From contig NZ_FUFN01000009.1 in assembly GCF_900162615.1 (NCBI RefSeq), positions 355,176 to 419,175 on the forward strand: 64,000 nucleotides of DNA, given 5' to 3'. The DNA is from Virgibacillus proomii. Its GTDB lineage: Bacteria; Bacillota; Bacilli; Bacillales; Amphibacillaceae. This document shows, piece after piece, positions 9,953 to 17,745 of this stretch. Under the pieces are notes generated by a model. That model saw only the letters and a program-made list of their open reading frames with translations, was not told where the DNA came from and made no database searches. How positions within the stretch are numbered: position 1 is the first letter of the stretch; each line of letters starts with the position of its first letter. The position numbers were made by a program, and so were the translations under genes.

Positions 9953-10386
9953 ATTCAATCCCTCTTTCCTTATTATATCTTATCAAAATTTTTCTTATCA
10001 AACTAACCTAAAGGAAAAAGTTACGTACAGTTTCCTTCTAGTTTACTTTATTTTTACTTTCATCTTTTAAAATGTACACAGTAGGTTACAGCATATGGTC
10101 TAGATGAATCAGTCTTGGTAAGGTTGTCCTGAAGAATTAATAAACATTTTTTGTATTTACTTCATTAACAATTGTTTTATCTTGTTATTACTTTTTATTT
10201 TTTGACTTATTAGAAATGGAGGTGTAATCACAGTTTGTGTTAAGTTTTTTAAATATTAGTTTTGTGGGGATTTTTAGTATATAGTTTCGGAAGCTTTAAT
10301 CAGTAAATATGTTAAAATACGCTCTCTTGTAATAAGTTTTAGTGATTGTCAATTCAAAGATATATTTCGATTTAGGGGTGGAAGTT
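9953..10386. other. Divergent regulatory region between two-component system and ABC transporter
   Basis: About 430 AT-rich bases separate the regulator start from the ABC ATPase start. No coding sequence or clear inverted repeat is seen. The operator for the response regulator should lie here, but I could not pick out a convincing direct repeat. Confidence 0.4.
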
Positions 10387-11271
10387 TTGAATGATCTTTT
10401 AGAAGTAAGAAATATAAGAAAAAAGGTTAAAGAAAAAGAGTTAATAAAAGATTTAACATTTAATTTATCCTCTGGAGAAATTATAGGATTAATAGGTGCT
10501 AATGGTGCGGGGAAAACTACTATTTTAAGGGCGCTTTCTCAATTAGTTTCTGTTGATGGTGGTGAAATTAAATATAATGGAATAAATGTTTTTACTACAC
10601 CAATTGATTACCGAAAAAATATTGGTACTTTAATAGAAACTCCAAGTTTTTATAAAAAATTAACAGGACTTGAAAACATAAAATTGTTTATGCAATTATA
10701 TAGAAAAAGTGATGCCCATCTTATTAATGAAGTAACCAAAGAGCTGAATTTATATGAACATTTAAATAAAAAAGTAGAAATTTACTCCTTAGGAATGAGA
10801 CAGAGACTAGCATTAGCCCAATTAATAGCGATACAACCAAAGATACTGCTACTAGATGAACCAATGAATGGTTTAGACCCTGAAGGGATGATTGAATTTC
10901 GAAACATTTTACTAGAACTCAAATCAAAAGGAATGGCTATTTTAATATCTAGTCACTTATTAAGTGAATTAGAAAATGTTTGTGATCGTTTTTTATTTGT
11001 TAAAAATGGGAGTGTCAGAGAATTAAATGTAGAATCGAGTGATACTATTAGTAAAACCTATTTATTAAAAGAAATAACCCCATTAATAACAAAAATAACA
11101 AATAAATTTAATGTAACGATAGATGATAATAAAATCATATATATAGCATCATCTACCAATCATAAGCAATTATTAAAGTATTTAGTAGATAATGATTTGG
11201 AAGTGCTAAATATAAATGTTGATAATGATTTAGAACAATCTTATATGAATATTTCATTGTTGGAGGAGTAA
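10387..11271 (+). CDS. ABC transporter ATP-binding protein (peptide or lantibiotic immunity type)
   Basis: A 294-residue ATPase with Walker A GANGAGKTT (residues 37-45), signature YSLGMRQRLALAQ, Walker B KILLLDEPMNGLDPEG and the switch histidine in ISSHLLSELE. The C-terminal 80 residues form the extra domain common in BcrA/LanF-like ATPases. A TTG at 10387 after GGTGGAAG gives the conserved N-terminus; the longer GTG frame adds 15 unrelated residues. It is followed 6 bases later by its permease and lies divergent from a two-component system. It likely removes an antimicrobial peptide from the membrane. Confidence 0.85.
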   Translation: MNDLLEVRNIRKKVKEKELIKDLTFNLSSGEIIGLIGANGAGKTTILRALSQLVSVDGGEIKYNGINVFTTPIDYRKNIGTLIETPSFYKKLTGLENIKLFMQLYRKSDAHLINEVTKELNLYEHLNKKVEIYSLGMRQRLALAQLIAIQPKILLLDEPMNGLDPEGMIEFRNILLELKSKGMAILISSHLLSELENVCDRFLFVKNGSVRELNVESSDTISKTYLLKEITPLITKITNKFNVTIDDNKIIYIASSTNHKQLLKYLVDNDLEVLNINVDNDLEQSYMNISLLEE

Positions 11272-11277
11272 CAGAGT

Positions 11278-12222
11278 ATGTTTAATCTTTATAAGATAGA
11301 AATGAAAAAGATATTTAAATCAAAGGGTTTTGTTTATGGATTTCTTTGTATATTATTAGTAGTTCTGATCCTAGGTATACTTATGAAATCATTTCTCCCA
11401 GATAATCCAGGTGAAAATTGGGAGTCCCAATTAAAAATTGAGCAAAAAGAGGAAGGTAATAATCCACAAGATGAAACACAAGGAATCTATTTCTCTGATC
11501 AAGTTAAACATAAGGATGTTTATTTGGAAAAGGGCATTAATCCTTATGAATGGAATAGTTGGAGATTCTCAAATAGCTTATCCCAGAATGGAATGGATAT
11601 TCTTATATCGATAGTTGTAATTATTATAGCTAGCTCGTTAATTACCTCTGAATATCATCAAAATACAATGAAGAATCTGGTTGCTACTCCTAATAGAAGA
11701 AGAGATATTATTATATCGAAGTTTTTAGGTGCTCTTACAGTAGTTTTTATTTTATCAGTTTTTTATTATATTATAACTATAATTGTCGGAAGCTTGTTTT
11801 TTGGAGTTGGGAGTCCAAACTATCAATTAATAACACAAAATAGTGAAGGTTACTTTGATACAATTAGCGTATTGTCTTCAAGTATGTTAATTCTGTTATT
11901 AAGAATGATTGTTGTAATATTCGTTGCAGTATTTACTTTTACTATTTCATTAATTGCAAAAAATCAGGCTCTTGCAGTAGGTTTAGGAACTTTATTCCTT
12001 TTTGCTGGGAGTATGATTGGTGGATTGAAAATTTTGAATGATCTTGCATGGTATAAATTAACCCCGTTTCCACATATGAACTTAGTGAATTATGTGAATG
12101 CAGAAGTTGGACAATCAATAGAGGGGTTAGCTTTACCATATTCATTACTAATAATATCTGTGTATTTTATATTCTTTTTATCAGTAACCATAATTAAATT
12201 TAATAAAGAAGATATTTTATGA
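11278..12222 (+). CDS. ABC-2 type permease, partner of the preceding ATPase
   Basis: A 314-residue permease. The first membrane helix is at residues 17-37, followed by a 70-residue extracytoplasmic loop, then five more helices from about residue 105 (DILISIVVIIIASSLITSEY) to the C-terminus. The cytoplasmic segment SEYHQNTMKNLVATPNRR is the usual ABC-2 coupling region. AGTATG follows a GGAGGAG site overlapping the end of the ATPase gene. Only one permease gene is present, so this is a BcrAB-like rather than a complete LanFEG set. No lantibiotic structural gene is seen nearby. Confidence 0.85.
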   Translation: MFNLYKIEMKKIFKSKGFVYGFLCILLVVLILGILMKSFLPDNPGENWESQLKIEQKEEGNNPQDETQGIYFSDQVKHKDVYLEKGINPYEWNSWRFSNSLSQNGMDILISIVVIIIASSLITSEYHQNTMKNLVATPNRRRDIIISKFLGALTVVFILSVFYYIITIIVGSLFFGVGSPNYQLITQNSEGYFDTISVLSSSMLILLLRMIVVIFVAVFTFTISLIAKNQALAVGLGTLFLFAGSMIGGLKILNDLAWYKLTPFPHMNLVNYVNAEVGQSIEGLALPYSLLIISVYFIFFLSVTIIKFNKEDIL

Positions 12223-12430
12223 TTTTGGGGGATGTTTTTAATTTTTTCTATTTCTGTAATGATTATAATGTTGGTGGTTTATCAGGAATTAAATCTAACT
12301 TAAATTCGACATCAAAAAATCAATTATAAATAGGAGCTGATTTTCAGAGCTTACGGTATCTATCTTCACGCACTAATACAGCAAGAAACCGTTGTTTGTT
12401 GAAAGCAAAACTATATACAATTAAGACTTA

Positions 12431-12475
12431 AACGGCGGTTTTGAAAATAACAAAATTCAAAACCGCCGTTTTTCT
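12431..12475 (+). terminator. Terminator after the ABC transporter operon
   Basis: Perfect 15-bp inverted repeat AACGGCGGTTTTGAA with a 10-base loop followed by TTTCT. The 200 bases between the permease stop and this hairpin hold no convincing gene. Confidence 0.9.
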
Positions 12476-12553
12476 AAAATAATAGAATTATGGAAGGTGT
12501 ATTAAGTATGTTCTTTTTTTTAGGGACACGGCGGTATAAAGGAGGTTATCGTC

Positions 12554-12763
12554 GTGTTTATTTATGTTCATCTATTAAAAACGTTACTTGATATAAAAAT
12601 TGTTTTAAATAACTTTGAATTGATTACAGTTTTAGTGTGCAAACAAATGTCATATGATAAAATGTTTCTTTTTATGCCCAACTGGCTTATATTCAGTTGG
12701 GATTTTTTTGTACTTACTAAGAGCTTTCCGCAAAAAACATCCTCTATCTTTGGCATTTCATAA
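12554..12763 (+). CDS. Putative leader ORF upstream of the first orf7/orf8 unit
   Basis: A GTG-started frame of up to 69 codons preceded by a strong site in the context GGAGGTTATCGTCGTG. The second unit has the same context, GGAGGTAGTCGTCATG, before a 40-codon frame, although the encoded peptides are unrelated. An intrinsic terminator lies within this frame. Conservation of the translation start but not of the peptide suggests a leader whose translation controls the terminator, as proposed for the short leader upstream of tet(M) in Tn916. Confidence 0.45.
   Translation: MFIYVHLLKTLLDIKIVLNNFELITVLVCKQMSYDKMFLFMPNWLIFSWDFFVLTKSFPQKTSSIFGIS
12677..12709 (+). terminator. Attenuator-like terminator before the first sigma-like gene
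   Basis: Perfect inverted repeat CCCAACTG / CAGTTGGG with a 9-base loop, followed by seven T residues. It lies inside the leader frame and 126 bases before the sigma-like gene. Confidence 0.85.
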
Positions 12764-12834
12764 AAAATCTTGTTGAAGGTTATGAAAGGGGAAATCATCA
12801 CCCACCTTTGCAGTTGCGAAGGGAGAGGAAATGC

Positions 12835-13275
12835 ATGATAGAACCAGATCGTACCGAGTGGCAAGTTCGTTGTGCCTTTAATGCTTTTTGGAAACGTGTA
12901 TTGAAGAATGAAGCAATTAATATTTTCAATGAAAGACAACAACGACAAGAAAAAGAGATGACATTTTCTGATCTCACACCGCAAGAAGAAAATCAACTCT
13001 TTACCTTAGATAAGCAATATGAAGGAGAAGAAGGACAAAGTTTTCAAGTGGCTGGAAAGAAAATCACTCCGAAATTACTTGCTGAAGCAATGCGTACCTT
13101 GCCAAGAGAAAAGCGTATCACTGTCCTACTATACTATTTCTTTCAACTGTCTGATGTGGAAATTGGTCAACTACTCGAAATACCACGTAGTACAGTTCAG
13201 TATAGACGGACAAGCTCTTTTGAACGGTTAAAACGATTTTTGGAGGAACATGCAGATGAATGGGATGATTATTAA
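12835..13275 (+). CDS. Sigma-70 region 4-like regulator (Tn916 Orf7 type), copy A
   Basis: A 146-residue protein. Its C-terminal half has a sigma region 4 helix-turn-helix: LPREKRITVLLYYFFQLSDV followed by EIGQLLEIPRSTVQYRRTSS. Length and position match Tn916 Orf7, which with Orf8 promotes transcription into the integration and transfer genes. The ATG six bases after GGGAGAGG is the start, not an upstream TTG. It overlaps the start of the orf8-like gene. Copy B (16549-16971) shares the C-terminal half but has a different N-terminus. Confidence 0.85.
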   Translation: MIEPDRTEWQVRCAFNAFWKRVLKNEAINIFNERQQRQEKEMTFSDLTPQEENQLFTLDKQYEGEEGQSFQVAGKKITPKLLAEAMRTLPREKRITVLLYYFFQLSDVEIGQLLEIPRSTVQYRRTSSFERLKRFLEEHADEWDDY

Positions 13276-13513
13276 TTCTAATACTGAAAACAACGAACGT
13301 GGCTTATTACCATATCCAATTATTATAGCTGCAAATAAGGGTGAGCCAGAAGCAATGAAAGTAGTTGTTCTGCATTATGGAAGCTACATGACAAACTTAT
13401 CTATGCGTAAGCTCCGTGATGAACAAGGAAATACTTATTGGGGCATCGATGAAGATACACGCGAACGCTTACGAGCAAAGCTTATGCAATCTTTTTTAGC
13501 TTTCAAGATTTGA
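13256..13513 (+). CDS. Orf8-type small regulator, copy A
   Basis: About 85 residues with the family core PIIIAANKGEPEAMKVVVLH and a C-terminal helix ERLRAKLMQSFLAFKI. The second in-frame ATG is preferred because it lies 9 bases after GGAGG, against 3 for the first. Tn916 Orf8-like proteins are annotated as helix-turn-helix domain proteins that act with Orf7. The start lies inside the orf7-like gene, indicating coupled translation. Its 3' end is followed by the structured RNA. Confidence 0.8.
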   Translation: MNGMIINSNTENNERGLLPYPIIIAANKGEPEAMKVVVLHYGSYMTNLSMRKLRDEQGNTYWGIDEDTRERLRAKLMQSFLAFKI

Positions 13514-13602
13514 TGAAATAATGGTTAGGTTTTCCCTTTCATTAATCATAATTTGATCTTTGACAAAGAAAGCATGGAAGATAACGCCATGCCGTATAAA
13601 CA

Positions 13603-13857
13603 AAAAATCAGATACGTTCTACTGATGATGAGCCACTTGATTCATACGCCACGACTTTCGTTAGAAACGAGCGATAGTCTATGAATCTAATGCAATCGTG
13701 GTGGGTTGCTGGCGAAAAACCCATCAGTTAGGATAATGATACTCCCCTACCGTTATGGTTCGAGCGTTCAAAGCGTCGCAAACTATAAGTAGGGCTGGAA
13801 GAAATACTTGCAGGGGTGAAATTCCCGTGGAGCTGCACCAGTGGCCGTCTGATTTTT
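13603..13857 (+). ncRNA. Candidate structured RNA downstream of orf7/orf8, copy A
   Basis: About 255 non-coding bases closed by a perfect 10-bp helix, AAAAATCAGA / TCTGATTTTT. Inner helices include GATTCATA / TATGAATC, TCGTT / AACGA, TGGGTT / AACCCA, CCCTAC / GTAGGG and TGCAG / CTGCA. Boxes almost identical to copy B are TACGCCA-GACTT, ACGAGCGAT, GATAATGATACTCC (13732-13745), CGAGCGTTCAAAGCGTC and GCAGGGGTGAAATTCCCGTG (13810-13829). No open frame spans it. I do not recognise the family. It is not a group I or II intron, RNase P, T-box or cobalamin riboswitch by motif. Confidence 0.75.
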
Positions 13858-13921
13858 AGCTTTCAGTTTATCAAGATAAGTTAAAGTAACCATCAAGTTG
13901 TGAAACTAGGAGGTGTGTGGC

Positions 13922-14214
13922 ATGTTTCATGCTATAACTGGAATGGATTTAAAGACATCTTTTCGGAACCCTTCTTTGCTTATTTTGAGTATTATTGTTC
14001 CTGTAGTCTTTATTTTTTTCTATTCGCTTATTTCTCAATTGATCAACAACTAATCCTATTACTGTTGCTCAACATTCAGAGGATATTGCCAGTAAAGAAT
14101 TAATAACAATTATGATGGAAAAGCATAACAAAACGATATATAAGACAAAATTGCTTTCTAGTAATGAAATCATCAATGGATAAAAGAACATCCGAATTCA
14201 AAAATTAGATATTG
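13922..14214 (+). pseudogene. Broken N-terminal fragment of an ABC permease
   Basis: After a good site (AGGAGGTG) an ATG begins MFHAITGMDLKTSFRNPSLL followed by a hydrophobic helix and SQLINN, then a stop. The next frame continues TNPITVAQHSEDIASKELIT to NEIING, and a further one-base shift would add IKEHPNSKIRY. The pieces read as the first 100 residues of an ABC-2 permease with at least two frame breaks and no remaining body. It directly follows the structured RNA, where copy B has DUF3173 and the integrase. Confidence 0.7.
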
Positions 14215-14242
14215 ACCCTCACACCATGTCATACTTTAATAT
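14212..14242 (+). promoter_or_regulatory. MerR-type promoter with 19-bp spacer
   Basis: TTGACC and TAATAT are separated by exactly 19 bases (14218-14236). The spacer contains CTCACACCATGTCAT, the over-long spacer arrangement used by MerR-family activators. It sits 36 bases upstream of the MerR-like gene, implying autoregulation and control of the efflux gene. Confidence 0.75.
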
Positions 14243-14277
14243 GGCTATAACATAGTAAATTGGGAGGGCAAATTGTT

Positions 14278-14669
14278 ATGAAAATAGGCGAATTATCATC
14301 AAAAACCGGAGTCAGCATCCGATCCATTCGATATTATGAAGAGAAAAACTTAATTTATCCAAAGCGATTAGAAAATGGATATCGTATATATAGCGAAAAA
14401 GATATGGAACGTGTAAAAGCGGTTCAACTTTTTTAGAGTTAGGTTTAAATACGGATGAGATATATCCTGTTATATCCTGTGACTCCTTTCATCCAGTAGA
14501 TAATAACTCTGCTGACTGTGCGTCAATCGCACTTTCTCTTTACAAAGAAAAATTAGAGAAAACTCGTGAGCAAATAAGTAATTTACAGGAAGTCGAAAGA
14601 GAATTAGAAAACTTCATTGACTTTTGGACTAATGTAGAAAATCAAGGTAAAGGCAGTGACATAAAATGA
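14278..14669 (+). pseudogene. Frameshifted MerR-family regulator
   Basis: The N-terminus MKIGELSSKTGVSIRSIRYY with EEKNLIYPKRLENGYRIYSE is a typical MerR winged helix. The frame ends at VKAVQLF because the T run at 14429-14434 is one base short of reading FLELGLNTDEI. Adding one T gives 130 residues with a coiled-coil (KEKLEKTREQISNLQEVERE) and Cys in VISCDSFHP and SADCASIA, which could bind a ligand or metal. The stop overlaps the start of the efflux gene. The change is in a homopolymer, so an error is possible. Confidence 0.8.
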
Positions 14670-15838
14670 ATTACCGTATTTTCATTTTAGTACTTGGGAC
14701 TTTCATTATTGGTACAGATGATTTTGTTATTGCCGGTTTATTACCTCATATTTCTGAAGATATGAATGTTACAATTGCTGTGGCGGGTCAATTGGTTACT
14801 GCATTTGCTATTGCTTATGCTATAGGAGCCCCCATTTTTGGCACGCTAACTATGAATTTGCCATTAAAAACTCTTTTAGTCATATCTATGTTAGTATTCG
14901 CAATTGCAAATGCACTTTCTGCAATGGTTACTTCTTTTGAAATGCTCTTTTTCACAAGAATTTTAGCCGCTCTAGCTGCTGCTATTTTTACACCATTAGC
15001 AATGACTACATCTACTAGTTTAGCATCTGGCAAAATGAGAGGAAAAGCACTGTCATTTATATTAGCAGGTATAACGATGGGATTGGTTTTAGGGGCTCCT
15101 ATCGGAACGTGGATCGGAAATGCCATGACTTGGCGTTACTCTTTTGTTTTTGTTTCTGTGGTTTCTTTTATCACTGTAATAGGAGTTTTACTATTTTTAC
15201 CTAAAATTAAAAGAGAAGCAGAACTAAGTATTAGGGAAAGATTAAAAGGCTTCAATAAAATTATTTTATTAACATTATGTGTAAACATTATTGGTACTAC
15301 TGGTGGCTTCATGACTTATACGTATATAGCCCCTATCATTACGGGTATTACGAATGTAGAAAATATTAGTGTCTTTCTTATGTTATTTGGCATAGGAGCA
15401 CTTTTCGGAAATTTAGTTGGAGGTTATTTTACAGATAAGATTGGTGCACCACAAACATTAATGCTGTCACTTGGAAGTTTTGCAGTGTTATTAACAGCAT
15501 TCTCATTTTTATCGCTGCTAAATCCATCTACATTTGCAATTGTAATGGTTTCAATTGTGGCGATATTGTGGGGAATTTCTGGTTTTGGAATGAACCCTGC
15601 TCTTAATTCATTTCTCATATCTTTGAATCCTCGGCAAGCTCAAATGGTTTTATCATTCAGTGCTTCGGCTCTTTATACGGGGATTGGATTAGGAGCTTTT
15701 GTAGGGGGAAGCGTTATAAGTATAAGTTCAGTAAATTATGTAGGATTAGCAAGTGGTGTATTAGTTCTTATTGCATTAGTATTATTTACCTTTGTTAATA
15801 GATCAGCTAAAAAGAAAGCAAAGTCGGCAATTTCCTAA
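14666..15838 (+). CDS. MFS drug-efflux-type transporter (DHA1, 12 TM)
   Basis: A 390-residue transporter with twelve predicted membrane helices. It has the acidic helix-1 signature GTDDFVIAGLLPHISEDM, and the antiporter motif C in helix 5, ITMGLVLGAPIGTWIG. Overlap of its ATG with the TGA of the MerR gene shows they form one operon with the MerR-type promoter upstream. This arrangement is typical of multidrug or antibiotic efflux cassettes. The substrate cannot be assigned. It is accessory cargo between the two regulatory units. Confidence 0.85.
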   Translation: MNYRIFILVLGTFIIGTDDFVIAGLLPHISEDMNVTIAVAGQLVTAFAIAYAIGAPIFGTLTMNLPLKTLLVISMLVFAIANALSAMVTSFEMLFFTRILAALAAAIFTPLAMTTSTSLASGKMRGKALSFILAGITMGLVLGAPIGTWIGNAMTWRYSFVFVSVVSFITVIGVLLFLPKIKREAELSIRERLKGFNKIILLTLCVNIIGTTGGFMTYTYIAPIITGITNVENISVFLMLFGIGALFGNLVGGYFTDKIGAPQTLMLSLGSFAVLLTAFSFLSLLNPSTFAIVMVSIVAILWGISGFGMNPALNSFLISLNPRQAQMVLSFSASALYTGIGLGAFVGGSVISISSVNYVGLASGVLVLIALVLFTFVNRSAKKKAKSAIS

Positions 15839-16261
15839 ATTTTTAACATTAACCAAAAATTCTAGTTGAATAAAATTGTGACATTTGTCTTGACTAATCA
15901 TTTATCACTTTTGGTTAATGGTAAAAATATAAGGCTAATAAGGGATATGAATTGGATTAATAATAAATATCCAAAAATAAATAAAGAATTTATTTCTTCC
16001 CTTCTATTTTAGAATAGCTATAGCAAAAAGCATTATATGGTTACACGATTCCTATTATATGCTTTATACAACAAAAGATACTGCCATACGGCAATAAAAA
16101 AAACCGTTATCTGGCAGTACTCTTTTCATGTCTTAAAATTATATTTCCTTTCCAGACGACGGTTTAAATAGCTGCCGTCTCTATTTTTATACAGGATTTA
16201 TAGATGATGTGTGAGATTTAGTCTTTTCTAAAAAGATGACGGCTTCTAGGAGGTAGTCGTC
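15839..16261 (+). other. Leader region of the second regulatory unit with a hairpin at 16079-16119
   Basis: No gene is supported here. An inverted repeat TACTGCCA / TGGCAGTA encloses ACGGCAATA with an A run. Downstream, GACGACGGTTT and AAACC/GCCGTC-like segments and then GATGACGGCTTC precede the leader start. The first unit has comparable CGGCGG segments before its leader, so this is probably the promoter and 5' leader of copy B. Confidence 0.4.
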
Positions 16262-16384
16262 ATGCAATATATTGTTATTCAACAGTGTTTGTTTTCTGAC
16301 AAAGGTTATTTCATTTACCTTAGACAAAAACGCTTATATACGTATTTTTTTAGAGCATATAGAACGAATAATTACAACACATAA
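16262..16384 (+). CDS. Putative leader ORF of the second orf7/orf8 unit
   Basis: A 40-codon frame beginning ATG after AGGAGGTAGTCGTC; the peptide starts MQYIVIQQCLFSDKGY. Its TAA stop lies in the 5' arm of the following terminator hairpin, so a ribosome at the stop codon would mask the hairpin. Context is shared with the 12554 leader, but the peptide is not. Confidence 0.5.
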   Translation: MQYIVIQQCLFSDKGYFIYLRQKRLYTYFFRAYRTNNYNT

Positions 16385-16417
16385 GCAGATTGAACAATCT
16401 ATTTATGTGTTTTTTTG
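16376..16417 (+). terminator. Attenuator-like terminator before the second sigma-like gene
   Basis: Hairpin AACACATAA / TTATGTGTT with inner AGATT / AATCT, followed by T7. It overlaps the leader stop codon and precedes the sigma-like gene by about 130 bases. Confidence 0.85.
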
Positions 16418-16548
16418 TTTATTAATAACTTTTTAAAAGTTTTTTTATCAAAAATGCAACAAACAGCCCTTTCGCGTCGGACTAATTACAAAGGGAGACA
16501 AAAGAGCATCGCTCACTTCTCTTCATCACAAAAAAGGGGGTGAGAAAA

Positions 16549-16971
16549 ATGAGAACAACTTCTTTTCAAACTACCATAGAAAACCAGTTTGATTACATTT
16601 GTAAGCGTGCGATAGAAGATGAACGGAAAGATTATCTCAAATATCTATCAAGAATTTCAAAACAAGAAGTTTCCTTCTCTAATGCAGGAGAACACCTTGT
16701 CAATCAGTTTTCTACTGTCGATTACTATGCTACCGATATGCATATATTTTCATTGTACGGCTCTAGTATTGGTGTGAAAAATAACTTACTAAGTGAAGCG
16801 TTGAAAAATTTGCCAGATAAAAAGCGTAACATTATTTTACTGTATTATTTTGTGGAAATGAATGATACAGAAATCTCGAAGTTATTAAATTTAAGTCGTT
16901 CTACAATCTATCGTCAACGAACTAGTGGACTAGCCATTATTAAAGAATTTATGAAGGAGCGTGCAGAATGA
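16549..16971 (+). CDS. Sigma-70 region 4-like regulator (Tn916 Orf7 type), copy B
   Basis: About 140 residues. The C-terminus LPDKKRNIILLYYFVEMNDT followed by EISKLLNLSRSTIYRQRTSG aligns closely with copy A. The ATG seven bases after AAGGGGGTG is preferred; a GTG within that site is also in frame. Its stop overlaps the next start (ATGA). It sits upstream of DUF3173 and integrase and is the better positional match to Tn916 orf7. Confidence 0.85.
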   Translation: MRTTSFQTTIENQFDYICKRAIEDERKDYLKYLSRISKQEVSFSNAGEHLVNQFSTVDYYATDMHIFSLYGSSIGVKNNLLSEALKNLPDKKRNIILLYYFVEMNDTEISKLLNLSRSTIYRQRTSGLAIIKEFMKERAE

Positions 16972-17198
16972 AAATAACATATCCGATGGTTCCCTTCTCT
17001 TTAATTGTACAAGCGACAGACGGTGATACAGAAGCGATTTACTACATTGTAAGACATTATAGAGGTTATATCTCAAAACGCTCCTTACGTCCCATGAAAG
17101 ATGAACATGGTAATCAACTAATGGTTGTGGATGAAATGCTACAGGGTAGAATGCAAACTCGACTGATCACCAAAATTTTGTCTTTTGAAATCAAATAA
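16968..17198 (+). CDS. Orf8-type small regulator, copy B
   Basis: A 76-residue protein, the length of Tn916 Orf8. It has the core PFSLIVQATDGDTEAIYYIV, KRSLRPMKDEHGNQ and the end RMQTRLITKILSFEIK, collinear with copy A. Translationally coupled to the sigma-like gene by a 4-base overlap and followed by the structured RNA. Confidence 0.82.
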   Translation: MKITYPMVPFSLIVQATDGDTEAIYYIVRHYRGYISKRSLRPMKDEHGNQLMVVDEMLQGRMQTRLITKILSFEIK

Positions 17199-17332
17199 AC
17201 CGATCTCCATTCGCGGAAGCGTGTTGGAGCGTTCACGCTTCCTGATTAGTAGTTTGTCATTCTATTAAAATAAGCTGTCTCAGTGTATTTTAATAGGCTG
17301 ACAAGCCAATGTTCTTTGACAACTGAATAAAA

Positions 17333-17595
17333 AGTGATCGAATACATTTCGGTAGAGATTGAGCCGACGGACTGATACGCCATGACTTTGCAGATAATGC
17401 AAAACGAGCGATTGTTTTCAGTGATCCGTAAGTGTCTTTTGGACAAGTCACTGCCATGACTTCTCTATCGTGATAATGATACTCCTGTACAGCCACAGCC
17501 CGAGCGTTTAAAGCGTCACAGGCAATGGGTATAGCTGCATGCGAACCATGCAGGGGTGAAATTCCCGTGAGCTTAACCAAAGCTGTTCGATTACT
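17333..17595 (+). ncRNA. Candidate structured RNA downstream of orf7/orf8, copy B
   Basis: About 263 bases closed by AGTGATCGAA / TTCGATTACT (10 bp, one G-U), replacing the unrelated but equally paired helix of copy A. ACGGA-CTGA / TCAG-TGA-TCCGT occupies the place of GATTCATA / TATGAATC. TTTGC / GCAAA, AAGTC / GACTT and CTGCATG / CATGCAG form local hairpins. Conserved boxes lie at 17472-17485 and 17550-17569, plus CGAGCGTTTAAAGCGTC. It ends 150 bases before the DUF3173 gene, so it may act in cis on xis/int readthrough. Confidence 0.75.
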
Positions 17596-17745
17596 TATAT
17601 ATGAATTTGAGAGTAGTTGTAGTTCATACCACCATATAAAAGTATCTACTCTAGATGCAACATAAAATTCATTTATTTTAAATAGTGCGTTATAATTATA
17701 GGCGAATATTGGAGTTTTCCTAGCCTATAATGGAAAGGAGTATCA

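Noticed and set aside
10387..12222. Lantibiotic biosynthesis cluster
   Set aside because: Only ATPase, permease and two-component genes are present; no precursor peptide or modification enzyme.
12232..12303. 23-codon hydrophobic peptide after the ABC permease
   Set aside because: The G-rich run directly abuts the ATG and there is no conservation evidence in this window; too weak to call.
12568..12996. 142-codon minus-strand frame
   Set aside because: Antisense to the leader, terminator and sigma-like gene; no supporting start site or family resemblance.
13603..13857. Group I/II intron, T-box or cobalamin riboswitch
   Set aside because: The GGGGTGAAATTCCCG box is only superficially similar to the cobalamin or T-box consensus. 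Intron P/Q/R/S elements, domain V and the T-box bulge sequence are missing.
17290..17580. 96-codon minus-strand frame in the second RNA region
   Set aside because: No ribosome binding site; the plus-strand RNA with paired, covarying helices explains the conservation better.
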